DNA of 64,000 nucleotides from Epiperipatus broadwayi (GCA_028023455.1 JAQFVV010006208.1:8292963-8356962); one strand, 5' to 3'. Positions 1 through 11,709 are shown, counted from the first letter of the stretch. The notes: generated by a model not told the origin, from the sequence alone. Program-made: numbers and translations.

Positions 1-1528
1 TTTTTGCTCCGTTTTTCTTTTTTTATTCTTTCCCTTAACCTCTACACATTCTTTCACAAAATAATTCACAGTCCATCTACCTACAAATTAAAAGCAATAA
101 CAGTGCCATATATTCAGATAAAACATTGAAAATATTAAATATACCCTTAGTGCATTTTCAATGTTGCGCATCCTTGTTAAAGACAATCATTATAATTCAT
201 TCTTTGATGAAGCCACTCAGCACCGAAACTGATAAAGATTTTCCAATATTTTCTTCTACCCTATCGTATTAGTAATACCATTAATTTATCACATTGTAAC
301 AGAATTAACATAGTTATTAGAAAATTCTTCTACATGTTAAGTACAAGCCAAGTCCAATTTCATTGATAAATAATCTTTTGATGAATGTCTTCAATACTGG
401 TATGATATTCTCCAAATCCACATTTCAAAAAATTCCATTGTTTTTCCTTTTTAATTGCTTTACAAGCCATGCTACAAACAAAATGTTTAACACAATTTTT
501 TCTTAAATCTAATTTTAATGCGACACCATGTTTAAATTTGTGAAGAGACTAATAGTACAGTGGTTGACTGTCTACCAGATGTGCTCTGAATCTGGGGTTA
601 GAATCTGAACAGTGTGCAATTTTTACAGATTAGGAAGCTGTTGTAAATAGAAAGCAAACTGAGGAAGAAAAATCTCATCTTAGTGTGATAAGAAATTCTT
701 CTTCACTATTTCTCTTTGGAAAGCAGAAGATGCCCATCAGTATTTACGATTTGATTTTCTTTAGATAAATTGTACCGCAATAAACAAGAAAAATATTGAA
801 ATTTAAATATACCTCTGGCATTTTATGAATAAAGTATATACTTAAATTTGTTTCAGAATTATAATTACTTTTATATGTTTTCAAATTTACGTTTCACTTG
901 TTAGTGATAATACTTAATAACACCAAAAATATTGGTCCAGATGTTCTAATACACTGCTTTTATTTAATAGCGTTTATATAAAGTAATACTTTTTAAATAA
1001 ATAAAGGATTAGTTTTTGAAATCAGCTCAATTCAAATTGCTTTTCTTTTGAACAACTACTTCATATATAATATTGAAAATATATATGTCAATACTATGTG
1101 ATTTAATAAGTAGAAAAACAGTTTCTATTTGCCATATTATATTTAATACAAGCAATAATCTAAATTACGAAATATAAATGAAGTTTCACTAAGAACTATG
1201 ATTATAACTGTATTTAGTAGATTTCCATCATTTATCTTTAATTTAGTCATTATTGTTCAATGTTCCAACATTTTGACTCCTTTTAAATGTAAACAGGTTT
1301 GACATTTTTGTCCACAGATTTTTGAAACTGGCATCAACCCATCTCACTTATTTTTCATCACATTCTTATGCTTTCATCTCTAAAATATATGTTGATTTTT
1401 TTTTTATTATTTCTGTACAGTATATTATATTAATTATATGACAGATAAGGACGTCACAGAATAGTATATCTGCCTTTCATACCCACAACCTGGAGTTCAA
1501 ATTTAGGTCGAGTAAAACTTGGATTAGA
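1..1528. other. AT-rich stretch without recognisable gene
   Basis: No coding potential or recognisable transposon was seen here. Positions about 124-190 match 9091-9165 (both contain ATTGAAAAT and its complement ATTTTCAAT flanking a short AT spacer, followed by a GT(T/C)AAAGACAA motif), so this is a low-copy dispersed repeat of about 70 bp with a small internal hairpin. The remainder is A/T runs. Confidence 0.5.
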
Positions 1529-2037
1529 ATTTTTTTCCCCAAGGAATTAGACCATAGTCACCAACAAAGGATTATCACAAAAAAGTCCAAATTTTTTTTC
1601 CACATAGTTAGACCATAGTCATCCCAGAGGATACGTCCAATTTTTTTCCATGTAGTTAGGCCATAGTCACCCTAGATGATTATCATGAATTTTTTTTCCC
1701 AAGTAGGTCATAGTCATTCCACAGGATTAACACAAAAAAGTCCATTCCCCCCCCAAATAGTTAGGCTGTAGTTATCCCACAGGATTATCACAAAAAAGTC
1801 CACCCCCCCCAATAGTTAGGCTGTAGTTATCCCACAGGATTATCACAAAAAAAGTCATCAAATTATTTTTCTAAGTTGTTAGAACTACGGTCATCCCAGA
1901 TGATCATCATATAAAAGTTTTTGTTTTTCCAAGAAGTTAGGCTATAGTCATCCCAGAGGATTATCATGACAAATTTTTTTTCCCAAGTAGTTAGGCCATA
2001 GTCAGCCCACAGAATTATCACAAAAAAGGTCAAAATT
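1529..2037. repeat. Minisatellite, unit about 55-62 bp, 8-9 degenerate copies
   Basis: A repeating block reads roughly: AAGTAGTTAGGCCATAGTCA, then TCCCACAGGATTATCACAAA, then AAAGTCC and a homopolymer run. The T run in most copies is replaced by a C run in two consecutive copies (around 1747 and 1803). Copies differ at many positions and in homopolymer length, so the array is old. No coding frame persists across it. Confidence 0.85.
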
Positions 2038-2247
2038 CAATAGGAAAGATCCATTTTTCATCCAGAATTGAATCTGAACCTTCTGCAGAATATGACAATA
2101 TATACCCTACAGAATCACTGATTCAGAATTGACCTAATTAAAAAAGCTAGTTTTCCAGAGTTAATTTAATATTTTCTGGGCCGATTTTATTGAGAATTTC
2201 AAAGAATATTAAAATACCATGTGATAATTCTTTATAAGTAAACTCAC

Positions 2248-2330
2248 TTTTTTTTAATGTGTCAAAGCGAACCCAGGCACAACTGCTTGTAAGGCGGCTG
2301 TGCTAACCACTCAACCACCAACGCTTGGCT
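2248..2330 (-). mobile_element. SINE-T: tRNA-derived SINE with 11-bp TSD
   Basis: On the minus strand the copy starts CCAAGCGTTGGTGG, has an A-box-like stretch (TGGTTGAGTGGTTAGCAC), a B-box-like GGGTTCGC, and ends TTTGACACATT plus a run of A. The direct repeat AGTAAACTCAC flanks it at 2237-2247 and 2331-2341. A pol III promoter, A tail and TSD are the hallmarks of a SINE moved by LINE machinery. The tRNA-like part is too diverged and lacks a full cloverleaf, so this is not a working tRNA gene. Four other copies are in the window (11.7, 21.9, 24.7 and 62.9 kb). Confidence 0.88.
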
Positions 2331-2489
2331 AGTAAACTCACATTTGCAGATATGTTTATATAAAATAATATATATAAAGAATACAACAAATGATTCTTCT
2401 TTGTGATGATGGTCACTCTGTTTTTATTTTTTGTTAAAGCAATTTTCCCCATCTCTAGTTGAGAATAATACGTTTAGAACTTGTTAAAA

Positions 2490-2609
2490 ATTATTCAACC
2501 GGAAGTCAATCTCCGATAATGCACTATTTCTTAAATATTACAAATCTACGTGCTGGTAAGAGTTTAAAAAACTTAAGTGAATCCGGAGATTGACTTCCGG
2601 TTGAATAAT
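2490..2609. mobile_element. 120-bp hairpin MITE with perfect 26-bp inverted arms
   Basis: Arms 2490-2515 and 2584-2609 are exact reverse complements (outer end ATTATTCAACCGG, inner end CAATCTCCG) around a 68-bp loop. The arms are GC-richer than the surroundings. Perfect arms in decayed sequence suggest a young or recently converted insertion. No TSD could be assigned with confidence. Confidence 0.75.
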
Positions 2610-2633
2610 TTCAAAGTTTTCATTGCTTTATTA

Positions 2634-4188
2634 CAGTGGTCTTCAACCACCGGGTCGCGGACCGGCACTGGGCCGCAGAAGTTTTCTGTCGGTCCACAGC
2701 TAGGCTGGCAAGAAAGTTTGTAATAACAAAATAATCAGATTTTAAACTTTTAATCAATATGAACAATTTTTATTTATTTTTTCATCGCATTTTTTCCCGA
2801 TTAAAAAAAAAGAAACAGAACAAAAGCAGAATCTAATCAATCATACATAAATTAATTTGTTTTTCTATTTATCACAGATGTTTATGGGAGGGGGGGTAGA
2901 AAAAAGTTTTTTATTATACAAACTCCGGTTATCTTTTGATAGCCAATCACGGCTGCTTGTCAGTGTTGTTAAAACAATAAAATGTAAAGTGCCTTTTTTT
3001 GAGCTCTTAAATTTTTTCTACTCTCTCTTTTAATATTTTATTTTTATTGTTTTTTTTTTGGGCTATACAGTGATTTTTTTTTTTTGGCTTTAACTTTTAT
3101 TTTGGAAATCAATTTTTATTACCTTTTTTTAAAAATAAAAACCAAAAAATAAGTTCTGTCTCTAACTTTTACAAAGTATTTCTCAATACACCTTCACCAC
3201 CCCAAAATAAAGTAAGATCAAATCTTTTGACTTTTTCAAGTTTCAGTTGTTTTTTTGTTTAAAAATACGGCCACTTTTTTTTTTAGCCTATAAGGAGATA
3301 TCTTTTTTGCCTTTGTATACCACTGATATACTAAAACTTTTATTTTTAAAACCAATTTTTATTACCTTTTTTACAAATAAAAACAAACCAAAAATAACTG
3401 TTGTCTCAGTGAAGACAAAATATTTCTCAACCCACTTCCCCCAAAAAAATTAAAATAAGATCTTTTTTGGCTTCAACTTTTATTTTTGAAATCAATTTTT
3501 ATTACCAAAAAATAAGTTCTGTCTCTAACTTTTACAAAGTATTTCTTAATACACCCTCACCACCCCAAAATAAAGTAAGATCAAAACTTTTGACTTTTTC
3601 AAGTTTCGTTTTCTTTTTTTTTGTTGTTTAAAAATATGACCACTTTTTTTTTGGCCTATAAGGCAATATTTTTTTTGACTTTATTTGTATACTGCTAAAA
3701 TACTAAAACTTTTATTTTTAAAACCAATTTCTGTTACCTTTTTAAAAAAATAAAAACAAACAAAAAATAACGTTGGTATCTGTCTTTTGTCTCAGTGATG
3801 ACAAAGTATTTCTCACCCCCCCCCCCCAATAAAATAAAATCAAAACTTTTGACTTTTTCAACATTCAGGTGAATAACATTTTATTCTTGCATGTTTTAAC
3901 AATGAAATAATAAACGTAAGCACATTAATGAGAACGATTGTTATTGTATGTTTTCTGTAGCAGTATGACTGCGCAACTTGAGAAAGAGTGTTCAGCATGT
4001 GAAAGTAAGCAACTTCATTACAATACACAGTAACTAGTGTGCTGTTTTGGTCAGTTAAAACAATTATGTTTATCTAAGGCTAAGCAGGTTACATCTTTAA
4101 AAAAAATTATCTGTAAACTTCTGCCGGTCCGTGAAATCTTATCCTTATTTTTACCTGTCCGCAGGTGTGAAAAGGTTGAAGACCACTG
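2634..4188. mobile_element. Non-autonomous hAT-type element, 1.56 kb
   Basis: The termini are CAGTGGTCTTCAACC and its near complement GGTTGAAGACCACTG, the classic hAT end pattern. The flanks CTTTATTA (2626-2633) and CTTTATAA (4189-4196) form an 8-bp TSD with one mismatch. GC-rich subterminal sequence (CGGGTCGCGGACCGG; near the other end CCGGTCCGTG) also fits hAT. No transposase frame is present. The interior is mostly T/A-rich and internally duplicated: 3086-3245 recurs at about 3463-3606, and 3270-3460 at about 3630-3870. It therefore needs a transposase from elsewhere. Confidence 0.85.
3086..3870. repeat. Internal tandem duplication within the hAT element
   Basis: Two imperfect units with a period of about 365-380 bp. 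Each has a segment ending CACCACCCCAAAATAAAGTA followed by a second one starting near CCACTTTTTTTTT and ending at the next block of C residues. Interruptions and C-run length differences show that the copies have diverged. Confidence 0.7.
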
Positions 4189-4675
4189 CTTTATAATAAT
4201 AACTTCTTTAAAAAAAATTGCCCTATCCTCACATTTCTTTTATTAAAAAATTATTTCTAATCTGATAGCTGTTTTTATTTCATTTGTTTTCTGATTCCCC
4301 CCCCCCCCCCGATGCTCCCAATGAACTTTAATCTGTTTTCTCTCTTAACCTTGAGATTAGAAAGCTTTGGATTCAGATGACATTGTCATCATGCCATCTT
4401 GCATTTTTGTTTCTGAGTTCACTTAAAAAAAGATGTCTTTTTCATAATTGGATCAAAATTGCTCATATTAAATCTACTCCTAAAAAGGGTGGTAACTCAT
4501 ATCTATTAAAGATTGTTCTATAATTCTTTATATCTTTCCAGAGTGATAAGAAAAATAGCCAATTGTCAAATTTGTTTACCCTAAAAAAAATCAGAGCTTA
4601 TGAAATAACTACTCTTCTGATCCAAAGCATTTGCTTTGGATATTTCCAAGACTTTTGGTTAGGTTGCATAAATTG

Positions 4676-5297
4676 TTTACCCAGAAGCAAAACTCCCCAT
4701 ACAGTAAGTAGTGCCACTCAGTGCAAGCCAGAGTAATCAATGGATGCCAGAAGGCTTGTGCCTAAAATCCCTATCTACTGTCTGTTCATCAAATATTCCC
4801 ACACTAGTTTCTAGCTTGCGGCTTTCATCAGTGTGAGGAGACTTGGATCTGAGAGCACTGCACCTAGATCTGAGGATCTAATGCAACCTTCTAGAAGTCA
4901 TCTTTTATCTTATTAGTTGACTATAAAGCTTTGAGTCCAGAATGAAAACACAATGTTTTCAATTCAAACTCATTAGCTCAGATCTGTATGACTATACAAG
5001 TTAATGAGCTTGAATTGAAAACATTATTGCATTTTCATTTTGGACTCAAAGTTTTATAGTTAGCTAATAAGATAAAGGGTGGTGCTGGAGGATTGCATTA
5101 GATCCTAAGATCTAGGTGCAATTCTCTCAGATCCAAGGTTCCTCACTGATGAAAGCCACAAGCTAGAAACTAGTCTGGGGATATTGGATGAGTAGACACT
5201 AAATGGGGATTTTATGCCCAAACATTCCTGCATCCATTGATTACTCTGGCTTGCACTGAGTGGCACTACTATATGGAGAGTTTCGCCTCTGTGTAAA
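4676..5297. mobile_element. RZ-1 foldback pair (two inverted copies, two HHR sites)
   Basis: Two RZ-1 copies lie head to head with arms of about 270 bp. The left end GTTTACCCAGAAGCAAAACT matches the complement of the right end AGTTTCGCCTCTGTGTAAAT. The centre holds AAGCTTTGAGTCC and its complement around a short spacer. The left arm carries a mutated minus-strand HHR (about 4785-4850; GTC changed to GTG, 2-nt insertion before the core). The right arm carries an intact plus-strand HHR at 5131-5189. Transcripts from either strand would form a long hairpin. Confidence 0.85.
5131..5189 (+). ncRNA. Type I hammerhead ribozyme of RZ-1 (best reference copy)
   Basis: Order: outer stem I ATCCAA, loop GGT, inner stem I TCCTCA, core CTGATGA, stem II region AAGCCACAAGCTA (AGC pairs GCT, loop CACAA, flanking A-A mismatch), GAAA, stem III C-TA-G (2 bp counting A-T, 2-nt loop), triplet GTC, inner stem I TGGGGA (6 pairs, one G-U), loop TA, outer stem I TTGGAT (6 pairs). 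Predicted cleavage is after C5175. All core residues (CUGANGA and GAAA, H17 = C) are present. The A-A mismatch where a G-C pair is usual may weaken it. Confidence 0.78.
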
Positions 5298-5702
5298 TGG
5301 TCTTTTACTAATATTTGTTTATATATTTTTGAATTTACTAAGTAGATATCTAGTTTTGTATTTTAATCAATTCCTTATAAAATATGTTGTTCCTTTTATA
5401 GTTTTTCTCCTTCATATGAATCTATATCAGAAACACACATTTGCTATTCTTGCAGCTAAATAATTCCAATAAGTTATTCAATAATACTAAAGGCTCATTA
5501 AAGTCTATGTTATAGCTTTAAAAGTGCAATACTAAAATAAATTGAGATAACCATCTGGAGGATAAAGAAGATTTATTGCTTAATCTTAGTAATTTATTAC
5601 CTAATCACCTCTACCTCTTTTTCAAATTATCACTTGTCAATATAAAGAAAGAGAAAGTTATCAGGTTTTTCCCTTATATTGATTAGTGCTTTGTTGTATA
5701 TG

Positions 5703-6028
5703 TGATGTGATGCACTGTGACTTCTCCTTATAAGGAGTCAGGAATCTCTCAGCAACTATGCCCAGAGAAACCTGGTAGCCATTTTGTCTTTCCTTTTCAT
5801 TCTCCACCCTAAGTTTTCACATATCCTGCTCCATCCCATTTCCACAACATAATCTTTGCCAACTCCATGGCTTTTATATTTAAATCCCCCTTATATTTTC
5901 ACAAACCCAGTATAAAAATCAATAATCACTTTCTGTGTAATCACTTTGTTTATATTTATTCTTCCACAACTTCATTATTTGTACCTTTTCTGTTTTTAGG
6001 CATTTACATTCAATAAACAAATGCCTAC
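5703..6028 (-). pseudogene. LINE-A 3' end (5'-truncated copy)
   Basis: The minus strand matches the 3' end of the longer LINE-A copy at 19.5-21.2 kb: the C-terminal reverse-transcriptase polyprotein tail (motif MKLWKNKYKQSDYTES in better copies), followed by a 3' UTR and a GATGTG/ATCACA-type tail. Frames are broken by substitutions and indels. Typical dead LINE fragment truncated at its 5' end. Confidence 0.8.
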
Positions 6029-7227
6029 CGCCACATAGCGGTCAGTATAAGCATTTAAAATTGATATACAGTACACCTCTGTACATACATATTTAATTAA
6101 AAACTGTCAGTGTACGGTAATTTAGATTAAAAGCTTGTTAATCTTAAAATTCTCACGAAATAAAAAAAAGCTAAGTTTTATTCAACAGATCTTGTTAAGA
6201 GAAAGTTTGTCATTAATGGAAAGTCGTAATGAGAGGGGGGGGCTGCTGACAAATGGCTGTTCCTACCTTTTCAAAAAAAATATTTTCAACTAAAAATAAA
6301 TTTCCAATTCCTCTAAAATTTTGATCTCACTTATTTTCAAAAACATTTTGAATATAAATTGCAAAATACCAATTATTGTAAAGAGATACTGGACATTTCA
6401 ATCCTTATCAAATTAATTCCTGTTATAAAAAATTAAGTTACGGGAGGGGGGTGACGTGTAGAAAGTTAATGGCTCCTTTTTTTTAAATGTTTTTATATAA
6501 TATAAGAGTCTTATAGCATATAGAATGTCTATCTTCTGCGTTGATTTTGGGATCAAATCGGGACGAAAACGTTTTTTTGGTTATAACCAGATTTTCGGGT
6601 TTTTTTTAAAGGGAGAGACTGTTCATAATTAGCACTGTCGATTCTAATAATTGTCAGTAAATATTGGATGTAAAACTAAAAGCTTGATTTCTGATCTGAA
6701 AGTTATGAAGTAGAAATGGTGATATGTTCATAACATCATTTAATTGGGCAATAAATGAATTGACACACCAACCATAAGAAATAATCATTTTTACCAGAAT
6801 GATAATCATCAAGACCTATCAAGTGGAAATATAATTATGAAATTGTTAGGATTTAAAAATTAATCATACATTCGTTTAGTCTAATCATTTATTTCACTGT
6901 AGGAATCCATTACAACTGAAGACTATTTAAATATTTTGAAGAACTGGTTTCAGATAAGACTCCAATTTCCAAAAAAAAAATAAGTCTCATTCATATAATT
7001 CATGCAGTCAAATAGTTCCAATAACATAAGAATGATTTCCTGCATCCTATCCAATGATTATTTAATTAATATTAAACTTCAATGGTTATTTTCTACAAAT
7101 AAGATATTTTTTCAAAAAACACTAATCTTTTTTTATTCATCTCATATAATACAATGGATGGTGCAAATTGTGGCCCTGCACAGTAAGTTTTAAAACTATT
7201 ACAGGTATACTCTATATGTATATTTGG
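6029..7227. other. AT-rich stretch, no feature recognised
   Basis: No repeat family shared with the rest of the window and no coding frame of quality was found. A few G runs occur (near 6234 and 6444). Confidence 0.4.
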
Positions 7228-7713
7228 TCCTGATTTAGTTTGTGATCACGGCCATTTTGAAATCTAAAAACCATCGTTGACATATCCATCTGATAAATGA
7301 CATAAATATTGAATAAAAGTACTTTATATTCATATTTTAGAAATTCTAAGCTAGTAAAAAATAATATGCTTTATTTTATTAGGGTTTTTTTATTTTTAAA
7401 TATGCAGTCATAAAATTTTTGAAATATGTCAGTGCAAAGCACTGGAATTTCCAGGGAGAGGGAAGAATGGTTTGGCCAATATGAAGTATTGTCCAAAAGT
7501 TGCAGAAATCTAATCAAACCAAGCTTATAATTTCCAAATACTAAAAGGTTATACTAAATGCCCATATGAAATAAAGCATATTATTTTTACTAGCTTATAA
7601 TTTCTAAAATATGTATTTAAAGTACTTTATATTTATGTCATTTATCGGTTGGATGTGTCAGGAGTGTTTTTGGCTGGTTGTTAGATTTCAAAATGGCTGT
7701 GCGCGCAAACTAA
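7228..7713. mobile_element. Foldback MITE FB-1 (copy 1)
   Basis: About 485 bp with long inverted arms. The left end TGATTTAGTTTGTGATCACG and right end GGCTGTGCGCGCAAACTAAA are imperfect complements, and the similarity extends about 180 bp inward (for example GTACTTTATATTCATATTTT against its complement near 7605). A second copy with the same ends lies at 40874-41350. No transposase. Copy-to-copy divergence shows separate insertion or long decay. Confidence 0.82.
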
Positions 7714-9414
7714 AGTGACTCCCTCCATTTTGTTCAATATTTATTTCTGGTGTACATATAAACACACAAACATATATAAAAATTTATTTAGATAAACAAC
7801 TTACAAAAAATGAAGATATTTACATAAAAGATATATATAGAGATAAAAATAAATTAAAACAGCTTTTCAATTAGACTATTACAAAATAAATCTCTCTTAA
7901 GCAGTCCCCCAAACAGGAACAGGAAAAAAAAATTCACAAGGCTCATGAGATAGGAAAATAATGTTCATTTATTATCCATTAACTGACTGATTAGCTAGGG
8001 TGAATATGAGTCAGCTACACCTAAGTTTCATACAGTTTGAAATCAAAACCCATGCCATGAATGTAGATGTGTTAAAATCACTTTAGTAAAAGATTTTTAT
8101 ACCATTTACAATCAAAATATTAGATATTTACAAAAATAAAACAAGTCAAATCCCTGAAATAAAAATATTGGTATAAGAATCAAACTATATGTATTATTTA
8201 TATGTTTAATTATATAAAAGTGACCAAAAATGTATTGTGCTTACCAGTTGATAGGTGACTGGAGGAACACATGATGTCATAACCTATAAATAAAGTAATT
8301 AATTAGATTTTTTTAATAAAGTAACAATTGCTTTACTAAAAAACAATAACTAATATTAAAATTCATTAAAATTTACAATATATTTAATGAGAAACTAGAA
8401 TAACAATGGCCGACAGGCACTAACAATGATCTAGCATTTCATTGGTTGTAGCATTCCATTGTCTAGACATTTTGGGTAATATGTGGTCATAAGATGGAAT
8501 GGATGACGAGTTTGAAAGTCTGTGTTCAAATCCCCTCTAATTACACAGTTAATTTTTTTATTATTATTTCTTCATTAAAGCATGGGTTTACTAATTTCAT
8601 AAAAATAAAAAGGACAAAGAAAAAGTATTAAAGGTAAGTTAAATGTGGTACAAATCAATCCATGAAACAAAAAAATATATCTGAATTTATAACAAGCTGG
8701 TTCCATCTGTTTTATTTGACACCTTCTGATGCTATCTTTTAAATTCCTTGTAGCACCTTTTTTTCTAAAAGATTTTAACACCTTTCCTAATTATAGCTCA
8801 TATCTTATCAATGAAAGGAATTAAAATTGTACCTATTTAGAATCAATGCCTTTGATATCTTTGTAGTGTAAATAGGATTTCCTTTCATGAAAAACTATGG
8901 TCAAGGTCATCATAAAATATTTTTGGAAAGTCTGTTACTGCTTATTCATTTTATGTGCTTAGATAATCCAAGTTAAGTCTTTGCAATACTAGTTTTCAAT
9001 ATCATCATAGTCAGGAAACTCAATAATGTACCATCTGGACTTTTAATCTTGCTGTTGCAATTTCAATTTTTATAAAGGACAATTTGGTGAAGCTATTGAA
9101 AATAATAAATACTACCTTAATATATTTTCAATGTTGAGTATCTTTGTCAAAGACAAACTGTTTAATACAAATTTTCTTGCGCCTTTATATTATTACAATA
9201 ACCTGTGCAGGTTAGTCCAATTTTAGAGTGATGTTAAATAAAAATATGTTTTCAATATGGCTGCTGAATGATCACATGATTTCCTGAGCAATTAATCATC
9301 TAAATATTATTATTACAAGCTTAAAATGATTATCTTTAAACATTTGCAAATACAAACAACTGTTAGTAATAACACACCAAAGGCAATACTGGTTAGTAGA
9401 TTACACAATGTTTT
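7714..9414. other. AT-rich stretch, no gene recognised
   Basis: Nothing coding was supported. Positions 9091-9165 match a segment at about 124-190. The rest has no visible relation to other families in the window. Confidence 0.4.
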
Positions 9415-9690
9415 GAGGGTATTACTCTCTGCTCTTCTTCGGGTGCTGCTGTCCTGGCTAGTGGCAATGCTAGCATAGAGGTCTAACTTACACCTTTAAA
9501 TTTTTGAATATCGAATTGTAAGGCAACCCTCTAATCAACTGAGCCATTTGTCCAGAATAACTTAGTTGGTTAGAGCATTGCCTTAAAAAATCAATATTCA
9601 AAAATCTAAAGATGTAAGTTTGACTCCTTTGCTAGCACTGCCACTGGTCAGGCTAGCAATACCCGAACATGAGTGGAGAATAATGCCGCT
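9415..9690. mobile_element. Inverted pair of SINE2 (second tRNA-derived SINE)
   Basis: A minus-strand copy (9415-9548) and a plus-strand copy (9556-9690) are joined tail to tail. The plus copy has an A-box-like TTAGTTGGTTAGAGCATTG, a spacer with AATATTCAAAAATCTAAAG, and a weak B-box-like GTTTGACTCC, then a 3' part with GCACTGCCACTGGTCAGG. More copies lie at 11308-11448 (+) and 31420-31548 (-). The tRNA-like body differs from SINE-T, so it arose independently. Confidence 0.75.
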
Positions 9691-10712
9691 TAAAATGATT
9701 GTTTAAATATTTGCTAATTAATAAATTTTAAAAAACATACACAATCGCAATAAAAAAATTTACAAGCAGATGTAAAGTTTTATGGCATGTAAAATATTTG
9801 CATTAACAGCAACAATCACTTAAGATTGGTTGCACCAATCAAACTCCTAGACCAGACCAATAGATGGTTATTGGCTTTTATCAGTAAGAAATGAATTTAC
9901 TTTCTAATGATAATGGCCAGTATCTAATAACTATTCTGAGGATTAGGATTTGACATTCCAACCAGTTGCTCTATTGGTTACTAAGCTTACGATAGATAGT
10001 TTTACAGTAGATTAAATAGAATGAGTCATTTTTTCTACAAATGCAAACTGAAAAAGCCATATGATGCATCATTTAGTAAAGTATTGGATCTGTGAGAGTG
10101 TGTTTGGGTATCAAACTAAATAAGATTTGAAGAAGTTGTGAACAACAAATACTGCAATAATTTATCCTACGAATAAAAACGAAATTTTCATCAGTTTGTT
10201 TATGGCTATACTTAAGTAACAATTTCTAAAAATATACCCATTAGATTCAGTCACTTATGTTGGTATGGAGTCAAGTTGTCGTGAACCTCTCCTGCCATTG
10301 AACATCTCTCTATACTAATTGTGACAATAGGGTAGTTCTTCAACTGCATTTCTATTCTTCTATTACATCAACAGCATTTCTGTGTCCAATTATGTTTATT
10401 ATTCTGTTTAGCTCAGGTCTTCGAGAATTAAGAAAGGAATGATGGTGACATGTTCTGCTCAAGGGAATACAATCACTAACGCTTGGTTTTGGAATTATTT
10501 AGAGCTTTCCTGCCTACAATGGAAGTTGAAGGGTCTAGAAAATGTGATCTAATAATGGTCTGTCTCATATAGTTTAATTACGTTGACATGCCTGGCAGAT
10601 TATTTATTACAGTGATAGAAATAATAATACAGTGATAGAAATAATAACAATAGTAAGAAGAATATCAGTAATAGTGGTAAACAAGGAGATACTGATAATG
10701 CTAAAAGTAAAT
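9691..10712. other. Single-copy-looking stretch without gene
   Basis: Somewhat less AT-biased around 10250-10560 but no sustained frame with coding features. A short tandem duplication, ACAGTGATAGAAATAATAA, occurs at about 10610-10645. Confidence 0.4.
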
Positions 10713-10724
10713 ATAAATCTATTT

Positions 10725-10938
10725 TTAAAACAGGCAAAACTCACTATACGTATGCCACACACAGCAAGCTAGAGTAATCAATGGATGCCAGAAGGCTTGT
10801 GCATAAAATCCCCATCTAGTGCCTACTCATCCAATATCCCCAGATTAGTTTCTGGCTTGTGGCCTTCATCAGTGAGGAGCCTTGGATCTGAGAGCACTGC
10901 ATAAGAGCTGGTGGTCATGTGATGTTTATTGGCTTTAA
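10725..10938 (-). mobile_element. RZ-1 copy with 12-bp TSD, internally deleted
   Basis: Flanked by the direct repeat ATAAATCTATTT (10713-10724 and 10939-10950). On the minus strand it begins TTAAAGCCAATAAACATCAC and ends GAGTTTTGCCTGTTTTAA. The middle of the unit is missing: the HHR-containing part is joined directly to the 5' end. The HHR at 10829-10887 has the GTC triplet changed to ATC, which removes the stem III C-G pair. The exact TSD defines the element termini and shows retroposon-like insertion. Confidence 0.88.
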
Positions 10939-11307
10939 ATAAATCTATTTTGTTTCTAAATATAGTTAATTGACTTTCAAGTACTTGGATGCTTGAAAGT
11001 CAAATTACATTTGTATCAGAAAAGTTTCTTCTTCGGTTAGTTATGTCGAATGTACAAATTTTACCTGACACCAACTCTTTAAGACCATATCAGAAAGACC
11101 TCATGGCATCAATGAAAAGCGAAAATTTGCCTTGCACAATGATACTATTACACAGAGAGATTTGCCTGTGTGTATTGTATTAGGGCTTATATTCCAACCT
11201 TAGATACAACGAATTCAAAGAAGTAAAACTTTTACTGTTTTCTTGAAGGTTTGTGATGATGGTATTTTAGTTGTATTTATATATTAGACTATTTCAGTCA
11301 TCTATTT

Positions 11308-11448
11308 TGGCAGAAAGTCTGGTTAGAATGTTACCTTAAAATTCGATATTCAAGAATCAAAGGGTCCAGGTTTGATTCCCATGCTAGTAGCGTCACTCAT
11401 CAAGCCAGTAACACCCAAAGAAGTCAGGAAAATAATACCCCTCAAAGT
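11308..11448 (+). mobile_element. SINE2 copy
   Basis: Shares with the 9.5-kb pair the series GTCTGGTTAGAATGTTACCTT, AATTCGATATTCAAGAATC, a B-box-like GGTTTGATTCCC and a 3' part ending near AATAATACCCCTC. The upstream 11235-11300 stretch also resembles 31125-31195, so the repeated unit may be larger than the tRNA-like core. Confidence 0.7.
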
Positions 11449-11709
11449 GTTGAGTATATACTAACCTGGATGCTATTATTAACAGTTGGATGTAATTCGA
11501 AAATTTAAATACACCCAAAATATATTCACATTATATACCTTCTATATGATAAAACAAGAGGAAATCTTATGACTATAAATGAAAATTCTGAGACATTTGA
11601 GATAAAAATTAGTGTTGAATGAGGATGTTTATTTATTCCAACATGATAGGGATCTTTACAATTATGAGCAGGTTTAATAAAATAGGAATCAAGTTATGAT
11701 ACAGGTTTG

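Noticed and set aside
1529-2037. CRISPR-like array
   Set aside because: Repeats are degenerate and contiguous with variable homopolymer runs, without unique spacers, in a eukaryotic genome: a minisatellite.
7228-7713. Tc1/mariner or hAT assignment for FB-1
   Set aside because: Terminal bases and TSD could not be defined well enough in either copy to assign a superfamily.
10725-10938. DNA transposon with TTAA target (piggyBac-like), because the ends read TTAAA...TTTAA
   Set aside because: The direct repeat outside is 12 bp and differs in length between copies, and the TTAA is part of the element sequence in tandem copies, so a fixed TTAA duplication does not fit.
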